NCBI GenBank assembly: GCA_963771705.1
Contig: CAVYUP010000005.1
Span: 744,001 to 808,000 of the forward strand
DNA: 64,000 nucleotides
Reading direction: 5' to 3'
Origin: DATFVA01 sp963771705
GTDB lineage: Bacteria > Bacteroidota > Ignavibacteria > Ignavibacteriales > Ignavibacteriaceae
Position numbers and translations under genes: made by a program. Shown one piece after another: positions 26,620 through 35,663 of the stretch (positions are counted from its first letter, which is position 1; each line of letters opens with the position of its first letter). The notes under the pieces are model-generated. The model searched no databases, had not been told where the DNA came from, and worked only from the letters and a program-made list of their open reading frames with translations.

Positions 26620-27123
26620 ATGGGTTTAATAAAAAATATTGCTGATAGAGCAATGAGTGTTTTTAAGTCAATAGAGGAAACGTATTCAGATGAGAATGCA
26701 TCTTTTCTTAAAATGGATAGATCAATGCAGCTAGATGGATATTCCTGTGGTGTTCAATCTACTTATTCAATATTAAAGTATTATGGGAAAGCACGTTCAG
26801 TTGATAATATTGATAACTAATTAGGAGCGTATAATAGAGGTTATGCATCGGAAACTGCCATATACAAATTATTAAGAGAAAGAAAACTTAAAATATCCAA
26901 ACAAAGTAGCGCTACAATCGCAACAATTAAAAAATCTATAGATGAATATGAAGCCCCGATGCTTACAACGATAGATGATGGAGACCATTGGATAGTTGTA
27001 TATGGTTACTCAAAATCAAAAATATATGTACTAGATTCAGTTGGGTATCGTCCTTTTGTTAAATGGAGTAAGGCAAAATTTAAAAAGCGTTGGGATAATT
27101 GGGGAGCAATAGTTTATAAATAA
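26620..27123 (+). pseudogene. C39-like cysteine peptidase gene interrupted by an in-frame TAA
   Basis: ATG 26620 begins a 167-codon frame broken once by TAA at 26818-26820. Before the stop lies the nucleophile motif LDGYSCGVQSTYS (Cys43). After it, still in frame, come DDGDHWIVVYGYS (His123) and YVLDSVG (Asp139), ending at TAA 27121. The triad is thus split across the stop while the frame is kept, which argues for a recent nonsense change in a working gene or for readthrough. The peptidase resembles the intact protein at 23584-24510 in its motifs. Confidence 0.75.
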
Positions 27124-27276
27124 TAGGGTCTGTAGAAATAGGCGTCACGATAAAATAATAAGATTACCTTCTAAATATTATTTGAATAAAATGAGAGAAA
27201 TATGATAGAGCTAAAATTAAGTCCTGAAACTGTTGACTGATTATTATCTATCTTGATAAAAACCGAAAGGATTTAG

Positions 27277-27936
27277 ATGAAGATTTATAATGGAGCTAAA
27301 AATATAAATTTAATCAAATCAACATTCTTTCATCGCAAGCACAGTTTGGGGTTTGAAAGGACATACAAAGATAAATACCGCAGCTTTCAAGAACTTTCAA
27401 AAAATGAAAGGAAAGATATCGACTATGAGATCATCCTAAGGGATAGAAAGTCCAATGCTACTATAGTAGCGATACATGGTGGGAAAATTGAACCTTGTAC
27501 AACGGAGCTTGCCGAAGCTATTTCAGGAGATGATTTTAACTTTTATACTTTTAAGGGGATAAAAAATAATTGGAACTATTCCTCTCTTCACATTACCAGT
27601 CACAGATTTAATGAACCTAAGTGCGTCGATCTAATAAAAAAGTCTGAGCTCGTGGTTGCAATACATGGCTGCAGTGATTCAGGAGAACAGATTTTCATTG
27701 GGGGTCTTGATAAGAGTTTAAAGGATAAAATATCCTCTGAATTAGAAAGTGCGGGATATAATGTTCAGTGTAATAATCACAGCTATCCTGGTAGGGCGCA
27801 GTTAAATATTTGTAATAGAGGCGTGAATGAGGCGGGTATCCAGCTAGAGTTGACCTGGGCCTTAAGAAGGGATATTGACGTATATAACTTTTCACGAGCA
27901 ATACGAAGAGCAATTTTATCAGAACTTTCAGATTGA
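27277..27936 (+). CDS. Poly-gamma-glutamate hydrolase-like protein (DUF867/PghP)
   Basis: A 219-residue zinc-hydrolase-like protein of the phage PghP type, which degrades poly-gamma-glutamate capsule. Seen: VAIHGGKIEPCTTELAEAISG, the LHITSHRFNEP segment, VVAIHGCSD and the late LELTWALRR block with a conserved Glu. The family often travels with phages and mobile islands. GAAAGGATTTAG precedes the ATG. The IS21-type element is inserted 37 bases after its stop. Confidence 0.85.
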   Translation: MKIYNGAKNINLIKSTFFHRKHSLGFERTYKDKYRSFQELSKNERKDIDYEIILRDRKSNATIVAIHGGKIEPCTTELAEAISGDDFNFYTFKGIKNNWNYSSLHITSHRFNEPKCVDLIKKSELVVAIHGCSDSGEQIFIGGLDKSLKDKISSELESAGYNVQCNNHSYPGRAQLNICNRGVNEAGIQLELTWALRRDIDVYNFSRAIRRAILSELSD

Positions 27937-27981
27937 TTTTTGAAAATGATTAAGGGTTTACATATGGAATACTGTCAAAAA

Positions 27982-28022
27982 CCAGATTATTCCCCAGGGC
28001 TGGGTTCACATTATTCCTCACC
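27982..28022. repeat. IS21 terminal repeats, istB side
   Basis: Two copies of the transposase-binding repeat, 24 bases apart: CCAGATTATTCCCC (27982-27995) and TTCACATTATTCCTCACC (28005-28022), inverted relative to the copies at the other end. Confidence 0.8.
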
Positions 28023-28067
28023 TTAATTACCAAAATACCGCTTTTATTTTAGCATTAAAAATCCTTC

Positions 28068-28817
28068 TTAACCGTTTTGTTTTTTGATACTGTTTTTCTT
28101 TCTGTACGATTCCCCTTTGATTGTAATTTGATGAGCATTATGAGCTATTCTGTCCATAATGGCGTTAGCCATTACCGGATCCGGAAAGATACCCATCCAG
28201 TCACCGATTACCCTGTTGGAAGTGAAGATTATTGAGCGTTGCTGATATCTTTCATCAACAATACTGTAAAGGTATTCGGCTAATTGAGGTGAGATTTTCT
28301 TAAAAGCAAAATCATCTATTACCAGGAGATCGGACCTAGATAGCGTCCTGATTAAATAATTTATTTTGTTGGAGAGTTCTGCTTTTGTTATTTCAGAGAT
28401 CAGATTTGCAAAACTATAGAAGGATACCTTTAGGTTTTTCCTGCAGGCAAGATGAGCAATAGCCTTGGCAAGGTGTGTTTTTCCGACTCCTGTAGAACCA
28501 ACCAGGAAGACATTTTCTGCTTTTTCTATAAATCTCAAGGTTGCCAGTTCCCTGATTTGTACTGCGTTTATTGAGGCGTTGGCTCTGAAGTCAAATGTTT
28601 CAAGAGTTTGATTTCCCTTAAGACCTGCACTGATTAACAGGCGCTCTATTTTCCGGTTTCTCCTTAACTCAAGCTCATCATCTAAAAGAAGAGATAATAG
28701 TTCTGTGTATGCGAGTTGACTTTCATCGGCCTGTTTTAATCTTTGTTCCAGAGTATCTATTATCCCTGCTAGTTTCAGATTACTGAGCTGTTCTTTTATT
28801 TGGGCATAGTTGGACAT
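28068..28817 (-). CDS. istB: IS21-family helper ATPase
   Basis: A 249-residue AAA+ ATPase that regulates target choice and activates the IstA transposase. Seen: the N-terminal helical region, Walker A GSTGVGKTH (about 106-114), Walker B LLVIDDFAF, and the FTSNRVIGDW sensor region. Length is normal and the frame is intact. It starts 12 bases after istA ends, the usual IS21 arrangement. Confidence 0.95.
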   Translation of the reverse strand: MSNYAQIKEQLSNLKLAGIIDTLEQRLKQADESQLAYTELLSLLLDDELELRRNRKIERLLISAGLKGNQTLETFDFRANASINAVQIRELATLRFIEKAENVFLVGSTGVGKTHLAKAIAHLACRKNLKVSFYSFANLISEITKAELSNKINYLIRTLSRSDLLVIDDFAFKKISPQLAEYLYSIVDERYQQRSIIFTSNRVIGDWMGIFPDPVMANAIMDRIAHNAHQITIKGESYRKKNSIKKQNG

Positions 28818-28829
28818 AAGTATTTTATC

Positions 28830-30365
28830 CTATTCGTTATTGTTGATAAAGTAATTTATCGGACGTACAAACTGCAATGTGTTATCAGAGATAACTAACT
28901 GCAATGAGGTTTCATCTTTCTGGTTTAGGAGTTTTAATATTACATTCTTAAAATCTTTCGGATGATGACTTGTAAGTTCCTCCATACATATTAGAGCTGC
29001 TTCTTCTACAACGCTGCTGCTGTAATTTTTTGCGATGGATATTATTCCCTGTGCCCGCCTCATGTTAATAAAGGCATGAGGAGCCAGGATTTTCTCTATC
29101 AGGTTCCGAAGATTATTTCCGCTTACCCTCTCAGCTTCACGCAACAGGTAAGCTGGAAGGTTTCCGTCTAAGGCCTTCTGTATGTTTTCAGGGAAGTCCT
29201 CATAATCTGTCTGCCGGTTGTTCTTTGGAATGAGGTGTTGTTTTATTAGCTCTTCATTATAATAAATCTCTACCGTCCTGGATTTTGCTTTAGCGAAGAG
29301 AGTCTTTCCTACATACTGGTAGGGAACACTATAGGATTTCTTATTTATCTGGATAAAACAATCCGGGTGTACTTTTACCTGCTTCCATTCAGATATTTCA
29401 TACTCTACTTCTGGCAATGGAAGCAAGATGGGTTGTTCAACTTCTGTAAAAAACTCATAAGGTTTTAATTGCGTTGTCCCATGTTTTCTTTGACCATATT
29501 CTTGTATTAACCATTGCCTGATTTGATGATTGGCCTCTGTAACAGTAATGGAAGGATTGATGGCAATCATTTTCTTAAACTCTTCCCTAACTGTTGGAAC
29601 ATCCCGCTCAACTTTTCCTTTATCCTTAGGTTTTCCGGGTCGGCAGGGATTTATAAAAGTACCATAGTATAATCCCAGCTCTGCATAACTACGGTTTATC
29701 CTTGGTTCGTAAAGATCCGGTTTAATTACTCCCGCTTTCAGGTTATCCAGGGATATAGTTCGGGTTATCCCTCCGAAGAAACGGAACATTTTTATATGAG
29801 ATTCTACAAAACTTCTCTGATCCTGCTTAAATACAAATTCAACAAATTTATGCCGTGATGAACAGAGTGTACCAATGAAAGCATAGACAACAGACTTCCT
29901 ACCGGTAAGTGGATTTATCATTTTACCCACTTCACCATAATCGATCTGTATCTCGTGACCAGGTTTTTGTTCTATCCTGCAAGTGACCCCTCGTTCTTTC
30001 CTGAGATTATGAGTCCTCAGGAACCGCTTAAAACTGCTTAGGCTTGTTTCCTCCTTAATGTCATATTTTCTAATAATTACTTCATAAACTGATTTTATCT
30101 TTAGTCTGTTCTGCTTATTTATCAGAAAATCTTTTATCTCATCAATGTAGGGTTCAAATAGATCCTGTTTCCCGGAGGGTTTACGGGTCTTCTCTGTTAT
30201 CGACAGTAATATATCTGCCGGCAGAGTTTCTCCTTCCCCTATATCTTCCTGTTTTATAAAGGAGATATACTTCCTGATTGTTTTTCTGTCCCGGCCAGTT
30301 GCCCGGGAGATTTCACTTATGCTCTGTCCGTCTTTGATTCTTCTGATTATATCAGCTAATTCCAT
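28830..30365 (-). CDS. istA: IS21-family DDE transposase
   Basis: The transposase, about 511 residues. Seen: N-terminal helix-turn-helix (DGQSISEISRATGRDRKTIRKYI), the DDE/RNase H fold with QIDYGEVG (first Asp), SLDNLKAG (second Asp) and GKVERDVP (Glu), and a C-terminal beta domain. ATG 30365 with AAGGTGAT upstream is preferred; an in-frame GTG at 30395 would add ten residues. The frame is complete, with no sign of decay. Confidence 0.93.
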   Translation of the reverse strand: MELADIIRRIKDGQSISEISRATGRDRKTIRKYISFIKQEDIGEGETLPADILLSITEKTRKPSGKQDLFEPYIDEIKDFLINKQNRLKIKSVYEVIIRKYDIKEETSLSSFKRFLRTHNLRKERGVTCRIEQKPGHEIQIDYGEVGKMINPLTGRKSVVYAFIGTLCSSRHKFVEFVFKQDQRSFVESHIKMFRFFGGITRTISLDNLKAGVIKPDLYEPRINRSYAELGLYYGTFINPCRPGKPKDKGKVERDVPTVREEFKKMIAINPSITVTEANHQIRQWLIQEYGQRKHGTTQLKPYEFFTEVEQPILLPLPEVEYEISEWKQVKVHPDCFIQINKKSYSVPYQYVGKTLFAKAKSRTVEIYYNEELIKQHLIPKNNRQTDYEDFPENIQKALDGNLPAYLLREAERVSGNNLRNLIEKILAPHAFINMRRAQGIISIAKNYSSSVVEEAALICMEELTSHHPKDFKNVILKLLNQKDETSLQLVISDNTLQFVRPINYFINNNE

Positions 30366-30460
30366 TACTATCACCTTTTTATAGGGCACTTTCACTCCTG
30401 CTTGTAGTTTTGAGGAGTAAAAATGCGAATGATTTGAATAAGATTTACCTATTTATGGGT

Positions 30461-30612
30461 GAGGAATAATGTGAACCTGAAACTGAGGAATCATCTGATC
30501 CTGTAACTGGGGAATAATGTGGACCCAGAACTGGGGAATCAAATGAACCTGAGATTGGGGAATGATGTGAACTTTTTAGCTATTTACCTGAGGAATAATC
30601 TGGCTGGTGACA
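30461..30612. repeat. IS21 terminal iterons, istA side (24-bp period)
   Basis: Five tandem units start at 30461, 30485, 30509, 30533 and 30557, each beginning G(A/G)GGAAT, and a terminal unit starts at 30590 and ends in GGCTGGTGACA at the element border. The number of copies is larger than the two at the opposite end. Confidence 0.85.
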
Positions 30613-30709
30613 GGAATACAAAATCGGTCAATACATACCACATACTAGGGAACTAAAACTTCAGCATATTGCCAGCTAATAAAATTAAAACAACAATTGA
30701 TTTACTCTT

Positions 30710-31237
30710 ATGGACCTGCAAATAAAAAATGTAAATCTATTTGAAACTTATCCCGGAACCGTTTTAGTTAATATTGACGGCGAAGGAAAGGGTGATGGGA
30801 TGATTGGAAATTTGGGCAGACAGTTTAAAGAGGCATACCCTGAAGCGTGGCAGGTTGTCGAATCTAATTTACCTTTCCCGCTCCCTCTGGGAAAAGTTTT
30901 TATGTTTCCAACTGAAAATTATTTACCGTTTAACAACGTTATAGCTGCCTCCACGTTAAATCATCTTCAGGATCTCGGGTTAAAAGAAAGAGAGAACATT
31001 ATTTACACCGCACAAAGGAATGCAATCAAGGAAAGCAACAAGCATAAAGTTTCTGAATAAAATATTCCTTTAATGGCCGGCGGCTGGCGACTACCGGAAT
31101 TAAATGCCTTTATGGGGGCAAGCAATGCTTTTGAAAAAGAATATAATTCAGATTTTGATTTAGTTTTAACGATTTGTATTACAGACGAAGAAAAATATAA
31201 TAAGATCAAAGGCTTCGCTGCAAACATGGGATGGTGA
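30710..31237 (+). pseudogene. Macro-domain-like gene interrupted by an in-frame TAA
   Basis: ATG 30710 opens a frame with VLVNIDGEGKGDGMIGNLGRQFKEAYPEAW and LGKVFMFPTENYLPFNNVIAAS, reminiscent of a macro (ADP-ribose-binding) domain. TAA at 31058-31060 interrupts it, but the same frame goes on with NIPLMAGGWRLPELNAFMGA, like the second macro-domain loop, to TGA 31235-31237. This is the third island gene with a single in-frame TAA. The family assignment is tentative. Confidence 0.55.
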
Positions 31238-31329
31238 AATAAACAACCTAATATAGCCTCCGGGGTTATCTTCGCTTTCTCCGAGGGGCGATTGGGTTCG
31301 CAGAGGCTGAGGATCTTTGCGGGGAGGAA

Positions 31330-32931
31330 TTAGTATTTAAAGCTGCGGAGGATCTTGTCGACAGCTTCTCTGGTGATGCCTTCGCCGAGTTTCGCCGGCG
31401 TTTTTGGTTCTTCTCTCTTCGCGGGGGTTATTCTTTCGGGTTTGGGCTGGGCTGCCTGTTTTCCTTCGAATTTCGGATTGCCTGCTCTTGCCCTGAGTCT
31501 CTCTTCAATCTCCATCATAAAGCTGCTTTTGCCGCCGAGTTCCATCTGGGTTTTAAATGAGGACACTGACTGACCGGGGTTAACGGGACTTGTTTCAAAT
31601 GCAAGCGCTTTAATATTAATTAAGTGTTTTGCTGTTATATTTTCGGATATGATTGAACCGCCGATAGTGCCTGGTCCCAGTGTCATCGAGGGGTTAAGGG
31701 CCGTAGTGTATCCGACGGCGCCTACTGAAGCGACGGTATTTACAAGTATACGGAAGGCAGGTTTCTCGAGGGCAAATTTCATTATAACGGGTTCGTCATT
31801 AGAATGGATCGCCATTGTATGTCCTATTCCCCCGAAGTTAAGCAGATCGATGCAGCGGTGGCATCCTTCAAGCCAGCCGTCGACTGAGTAAAAAGCGAGT
31901 ATAGGGGAGAGTTTCTCCATAGAAAGGGGTTCGCTTTTTCCTACTTCAAAGCATTCAGCCATCAGGACCTTAATACCTTCAGGCACCTTAAATCCAGCGT
32001 AATCAGCAATGAATTCGGCTGATTGTCCTACTATAGCAGGATTTATCCTGAAATCCTTCTGAATCGCTTTTGCCAGTTTCTCCTTTTCCTCTTCGTTTAC
32101 AAAGTATCCGCCTCTGCTTTTAACTTCTTCAATTACTTTTTCTCTTAGCGGCAGATCAACAATCATTGCCTGCTCAGAAGAACAGAGCGTTCCGTTATCG
32201 AAAGTTGTTCCGTAGATAATATCCGCAACTGCTTTTTTATAATCAGCTGTTCTTTCTATAAAAGCCGGCACATTACCAGAACCAACACCGTAAGCCGGTT
32301 TGCCGGCGCTGTAGGCGGCCCTGACCATTGGGGTACTGCCGGTTGCAAGTATTACGGCAATATTTTTATCGCGCATAAGAGCTTCGGTGCCTTCGATGGT
32401 GGGTTCCGACAGGCACTGGATGAGTCCCTCCGGCGCTCCCGCTGAAACGGCTGCATCTGAAAGTATTCTAAGTGCTTCCGCGGTACACTTCGCGGTACGG
32501 GGATGAGGGCTGGCGACAATGGCGTTTCTGCACTTGAGCGAGATAATCGCTTTGAACATAGCGGTGGAGGTAGGATTAGTGGAAGGCACCAGGGCGCATA
32601 CAACTCCCATCGGCACGCCGATCTTTATAATTTTGCCGCCCGCTTCTATATCGACGATCCCGGCTGTCTTAAGATCTTTAATAGATTCATAAACATTCTT
32701 TGTTCCGAAGCGGTTCTTTATGATCTTATCCTCATACTTCCCGAACCCGCTCTCATCAACAGCCATCCTGGCCAGCCTTTCGGCCGCCGCATAGCCTGCC
32801 TCCGCCATCGCTTTTACAATAGCATCAACCTTCTGCTGGGAGAAGTGACTGAATTCAAGCTGGGCTTCCTTTGCCTTTGCTGCCAGGTGTCTTGCTTCCT
32901 GTATCGAACGGAGATCACTGTCGAATGTCAT
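31330..32931 (-). CDS. CoA-acylating aldehyde dehydrogenase with microcompartment targeting tail
   Basis: A 533-residue enzyme of the EutE/PduP/AdhE-type group that converts an aldehyde and CoA to acyl-CoA with NAD. Seen: VPSTNPTSTAMFKAI, ATGSTPMVRAA, GVGSGNVPAFIE, and catalytic Cys250 in DNGTLCSSEQA. After the usual domain (to about 470) comes a Pro/Lys-rich linker and an amphipathic end ITREAVDKILRSFKY (519-533), the form of a bacterial-microcompartment encapsulation peptide. No shell-protein gene is in the window. The start follows GAGGATTCA. A terminator separates it from the hydrolase gene upstream. Confidence 0.9.
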   Translation of the reverse strand: MTFDSDLRSIQEARHLAAKAKEAQLEFSHFSQQKVDAIVKAMAEAGYAAAERLARMAVDESGFGKYEDKIIKNRFGTKNVYESIKDLKTAGIVDIEAGGKIIKIGVPMGVVCALVPSTNPTSTAMFKAIISLKCRNAIVASPHPRTAKCTAEALRILSDAAVSAGAPEGLIQCLSEPTIEGTEALMRDKNIAVILATGSTPMVRAAYSAGKPAYGVGSGNVPAFIERTADYKKAVADIIYGTTFDNGTLCSSEQAMIVDLPLREKVIEEVKSRGGYFVNEEEKEKLAKAIQKDFRINPAIVGQSAEFIADYAGFKVPEGIKVLMAECFEVGKSEPLSMEKLSPILAFYSVDGWLEGCHRCIDLLNFGGIGHTMAIHSNDEPVIMKFALEKPAFRILVNTVASVGAVGYTTALNPSMTLGPGTIGGSIISENITAKHLINIKALAFETSPVNPGQSVSSFKTQMELGGKSSFMMEIEERLRARAGNPKFEGKQAAQPKPERITPAKREEPKTPAKLGEGITREAVDKILRSFKY

Positions 32932-32993
32932 TGAATCCTCATTATGATTGAAGCAAATATATTTAATGACGGGTAGATATTCAATTTAAAATG

Positions 32994-33060
32994 AAAAAGG
33001 CTGTCTCAAAGGATCCCGAAATGACACTTTGCTTCGGAATAACACTTTTGAAACAGCCCT
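32994..33060 (-). terminator. Terminator hairpin containing a dispersed repeat
   Basis: GGCTGTCTCAAA (32999-33010) pairs with TTTGAAACAGCC (33047-33058), with an inner CCGAA/TTCGG stem (33016-33020, 33033-33037). On the minus strand it ends in CCTTTTTCATTTT, a U-rich tail. It lies 24 bases after the stop of the alpha/beta hydrolase gene. The inner sequence belongs to the GGAATGAC repeat family seen at 3250-3393. Confidence 0.7.
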
Positions 33061-33083
33061 AAATTTATTTTTGCTGAAGGCGT

Positions 33084-34028
33084 TTATTTCAGGAAGTCAT
33101 TTACAGCATTATTAAAAACATCAGCCTTCTCAAACTGAACAAAATGTCCGCAGGAGGGGACTACAATCAGCTTTGAATCAGGAATTCGTTCGTCCGCAAT
33201 TTTTCCAATATCGGCTGTGAATCCGGGATTAAGATATGGATTCGGGATCAGGTTATCATTCTCTCCAAACAGAATAAGCGTTTTCTGTTTAATTTCAGGA
33301 AGAAAATCATATACCGGCTGATCTACCATTCCCTTTACCGACTGCACTACGGTATAGCAGTAATTATCAAAATATTCCGCATCCCTCATAGCTATTCTAT
33401 CTGTGATCATAAATTCTGCATCATCCGGAAGGTTATAGAAGTTGGCTGTAAGGTTTGCCCTAATCTGCCGGACAGAGGTGTTTTTAACTCCGGCAACAGT
33501 CATTACATTCCTGAACCACTCTTTCTGGCCCTCAGTAAAAGTTTCTATTCCTGCAGGAGAAACGAGCACCAGTTTATCAACATAATCAGGATATTTCAGT
33601 GCCATCACCATTGCAATCTGGCCGCCCATTGAATGACCGGCGATTACAGCTTTCTGAAGTCCCAGCTTATCCATAAAGGATTTGATCACATCGGCATAAT
33701 AATCCATTGTTCCGCTATGTATTGCTTTAGAGGACTTTCCATATCCCGGAAGATCAATAGCGATACAACGATAATTTTGCTTCAACCCTTCAACATTTTT
33801 CTCCCAGGCCGGCAGATAGCTGCCGAGACCGTGAACGAATATGATAGTCTGGTCACCCGCACCTTCATCCACATACGCCAGGGTGATATCATCTGAAAGC
33901 ACCGCCTTCTTAACAGGGTAGGGATAGTTCAGTTCATCAAATTTCATAATGCTTACATTCCCATATGGTGAACATCCTGATGCAATTAAAAGAGCTGACG
34001 CGAATAACATAATAAGTAGTCTTTTCAT
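33084..34028 (-). CDS. Alpha/beta hydrolase lipoprotein
   Basis: A 314-residue lipoprotein (IASGC lipobox at Cys19) with an alpha/beta hydrolase fold. Seen: the oxyanion-hole motif VHGLGSYLP, nucleophile elbow GHSMGG, acid residue in FGENDNLIP and His in CGHFVQFE. It probably cleaves an ester or similar bond at the cell surface or in the periplasm. It is the last gene of the GbsR-linked operon, 24 bases after the barrel-protein gene. Confidence 0.88.
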   Translation of the reverse strand: MKRLLIMLFASALLIASGCSPYGNVSIMKFDELNYPYPVKKAVLSDDITLAYVDEGAGDQTIIFVHGLGSYLPAWEKNVEGLKQNYRCIAIDLPGYGKSSKAIHSGTMDYYADVIKSFMDKLGLQKAVIAGHSMGGQIAMVMALKYPDYVDKLVLVSPAGIETFTEGQKEWFRNVMTVAGVKNTSVRQIRANLTANFYNLPDDAEFMITDRIAMRDAEYFDNYCYTVVQSVKGMVDQPVYDFLPEIKQKTLILFGENDNLIPNPYLNPGFTADIGKIADERIPDSKLIVVPSCGHFVQFEKADVFNNAVNDFLK

Positions 34029-34052
34029 TGTTGTCTCACATTTTTTTTATTT

Positions 34053-35603
34053 TCAGAACATCAACCATTTAAAGAGAAGGAAAAGCGTATATGGATTTTC
34101 CGGCTTTATGGTTTTATTTCCGTTCATTTTAGGACTGTCGTAAAAATCTCCCAGCCACAGATATGCTCCGTGGAGTTCGATATTCATAAAAACAGCAGGA
34201 AGGTACGCAATTTTTATATTTGCCTCAGTACCGATTGTTCTGCCGCCGTTTTCAGGTTCATATAAACTCTGCGCTGCCGCAAGTCCCACTTTAGCATAGA
34301 ACTTATTGGGTATAAAAGATTTAGAGAAATTAAGTGTACCACCTATCTGTCCAAGTCCGGTATTTGAAAGATCGGCAACGGCCGCGATATAGCGATTTAC
34401 AACATTGCCGTGGGGATAAAGAATATAAGATCCGGTAGCTATGTTTAATCCGCCCGGCGATCCCCAGGTATTACCTGTAATAACGCCGTTATATTTTTCG
34501 TCTTTAAGTCCGTCTTCATCTCCGGTAGCAAAAAGAACATCAAGGGTAAAAGCATCTTCCGCTGTTTGTCCATATTTATACCCGGTCCTTAAATTTGAAC
34601 CGAGGCCCAGCACATCAACAGCCTTTTTATATGAGTCTGTCTGAAATGTACTTACCGTACCGAAGTTAGCAACCGCGAACGCGTTAAAGCTAAAGCGGCC
34701 CAGCGTGAACTCAGGATTGACATTTCCGTAAGTTCCGAGCCAGAACAGATCAGCGTGGTAGGGACGTCCGCCAAGGTTGAATTTGAAAGTACCGTTATAA
34801 TCGTTAAGCAGACTTGTAAGTCCCTCTCCCAGCACCGATACCCCGCCTTCACCGTTTGCTCTGTCATAAACATACCAGAAAGAAACGCCCTGACGCCAGG
34901 CAGGAGTAATATCCTGTTCGTAGATTGCTTCAGAGAGTGTTACGTCATCAATCTGATGAACATTATTTTCATACAGCTGGTAGAAGCCTGCTTTGAAGCG
35001 CGAATAATCGCCATCGTGCCGCAATGAGATCCCGACTCCATCACTTCCCCAGTACATAAGGCGGTAGGCTGTGGTGGTCATTGTACCGACAGTAGTTCTA
35101 TAAGGATTATAGGGAGTATCAAAAAGTCTCTGAAGTCCCAGATTTATTGCCCAGTCTTTTGCCGGGATAAGTTCAAGCTCTACATTTTGTGTCTGAATAT
35201 TCACCTGGTCTGCGCTGAAAGCCGATCCGAAGTTGCCGCCCGCTCCATAAGAAGCATCACCCCAGGTCCAATCAATTTCAAAAGACGCCCGGAGTATGGC
35301 CCTATTATTCAGCAGCTTAGGCTGGTAGATAAAGAATGGTATAAGTCTCTGTTCGAAATAAGATGCACCGCCACCGGTTATTGTTGTATTGCTGCTGAAC
35401 AATCTTCCGACGATCTGGCCCTTGAGAAGATCATTCTCCGCATAATAATTCTGGTTGACCATATGAGTATAGAAATAAGCCATGGCCTGGAATTCATTAA
35501 CGGGATCTGAGGGAACTTTATAGTCGTCAAAATTCCATTTATTCTGAGCGGCGAGCGGCAGACTAAGTAAGAGACTAAGTAATATTAAGTAAATGATTTT
35601 CAT
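34053..35603 (-). CDS. Outer-membrane beta-barrel (porin-like) protein
   Basis: A 516-residue exported protein. ATG 35603 is chosen because it opens a clean signal peptide (MKIIYLILLSLLLSLPLAAQ) after AAGGTAAGAAG; the earlier in-frame ATG lies in the upstream terminator. The body shows alternating aromatic/polar strands (FEIDWTWGDASYGAG, AGFYQLYENN, GVSFWYVYDR) and ends in a terminal Phe (LFLLFKWLMF), typical of outer-membrane barrels. Position in an operon with a symporter and acyl-CoA ligase suggests uptake of that pathway's substrate. No precise family is recognised. Confidence 0.75.
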   Translation of the reverse strand: MKIIYLILLSLLLSLPLAAQNKWNFDDYKVPSDPVNEFQAMAYFYTHMVNQNYYAENDLLKGQIVGRLFSSNTTITGGGASYFEQRLIPFFIYQPKLLNNRAILRASFEIDWTWGDASYGAGGNFGSAFSADQVNIQTQNVELELIPAKDWAINLGLQRLFDTPYNPYRTTVGTMTTTAYRLMYWGSDGVGISLRHDGDYSRFKAGFYQLYENNVHQIDDVTLSEAIYEQDITPAWRQGVSFWYVYDRANGEGGVSVLGEGLTSLLNDYNGTFKFNLGGRPYHADLFWLGTYGNVNPEFTLGRFSFNAFAVANFGTVSTFQTDSYKKAVDVLGLGSNLRTGYKYGQTAEDAFTLDVLFATGDEDGLKDEKYNGVITGNTWGSPGGLNIATGSYILYPHGNVVNRYIAAVADLSNTGLGQIGGTLNFSKSFIPNKFYAKVGLAAAQSLYEPENGGRTIGTEANIKIAYLPAVFMNIELHGAYLWLGDFYDSPKMNGNKTIKPENPYTLFLLFKWLMF

Positions 35604-35624
35604 CTTCTTACCTTTAAGAATATA

Positions 35625-35654
35625 CAGAAGAGGCTGTCTACACAGCCTCTTCTG
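35625..35654 (-). terminator. Perfect 13-bp stem hairpin between lipoprotein and barrel genes
   Basis: CAGAAGAGGCTGT (35625-35637) and ACAGCCTCTTCTG (35642-35654) flank a four-base loop, ten bases after the lipoprotein stop. No long U tract follows, so it may attenuate or stabilise the mRNA rather than end it fully. Its AGGCTGTCT core resembles the 32999 hairpin. Confidence 0.6.
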
Positions 35655-35663
35655 CTGTTTCAA

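Larger units (their letters stand above)
27966..30619. mobile_element. Complete IS21-family insertion sequence with target duplication
   Basis: The element spans 27973-30612 (2,640 bp), bounded by TGTCA...TGACA ends whose inner parts pair (CCAGATTATTCC on the left, GGAATAATCTGG on the right). GGAATAC occurs directly outside both ends (27966-27972 and 30613-30619), a 7-bp target duplication. Inside are istA and istB on the minus strand and multiple terminal repeats. Intact genes, paired ends and a perfect duplication suggest a fairly recent, possibly active insertion. Confidence 0.92.

Noticed and set aside
30461..30612. Possible CRISPR or replication iterons
   Set aside because: 24-bp tandem units match the terminal repeats at the other end of the element and stop exactly at its border, so they are IS21 transposase sites.
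25796..31237. Genome-wide TAA codon reassignment
   Set aside because: Intact genes in the window, for example metG, istA-flanking and ROK genes, use TAA as normal stops followed by non-coding sequence.
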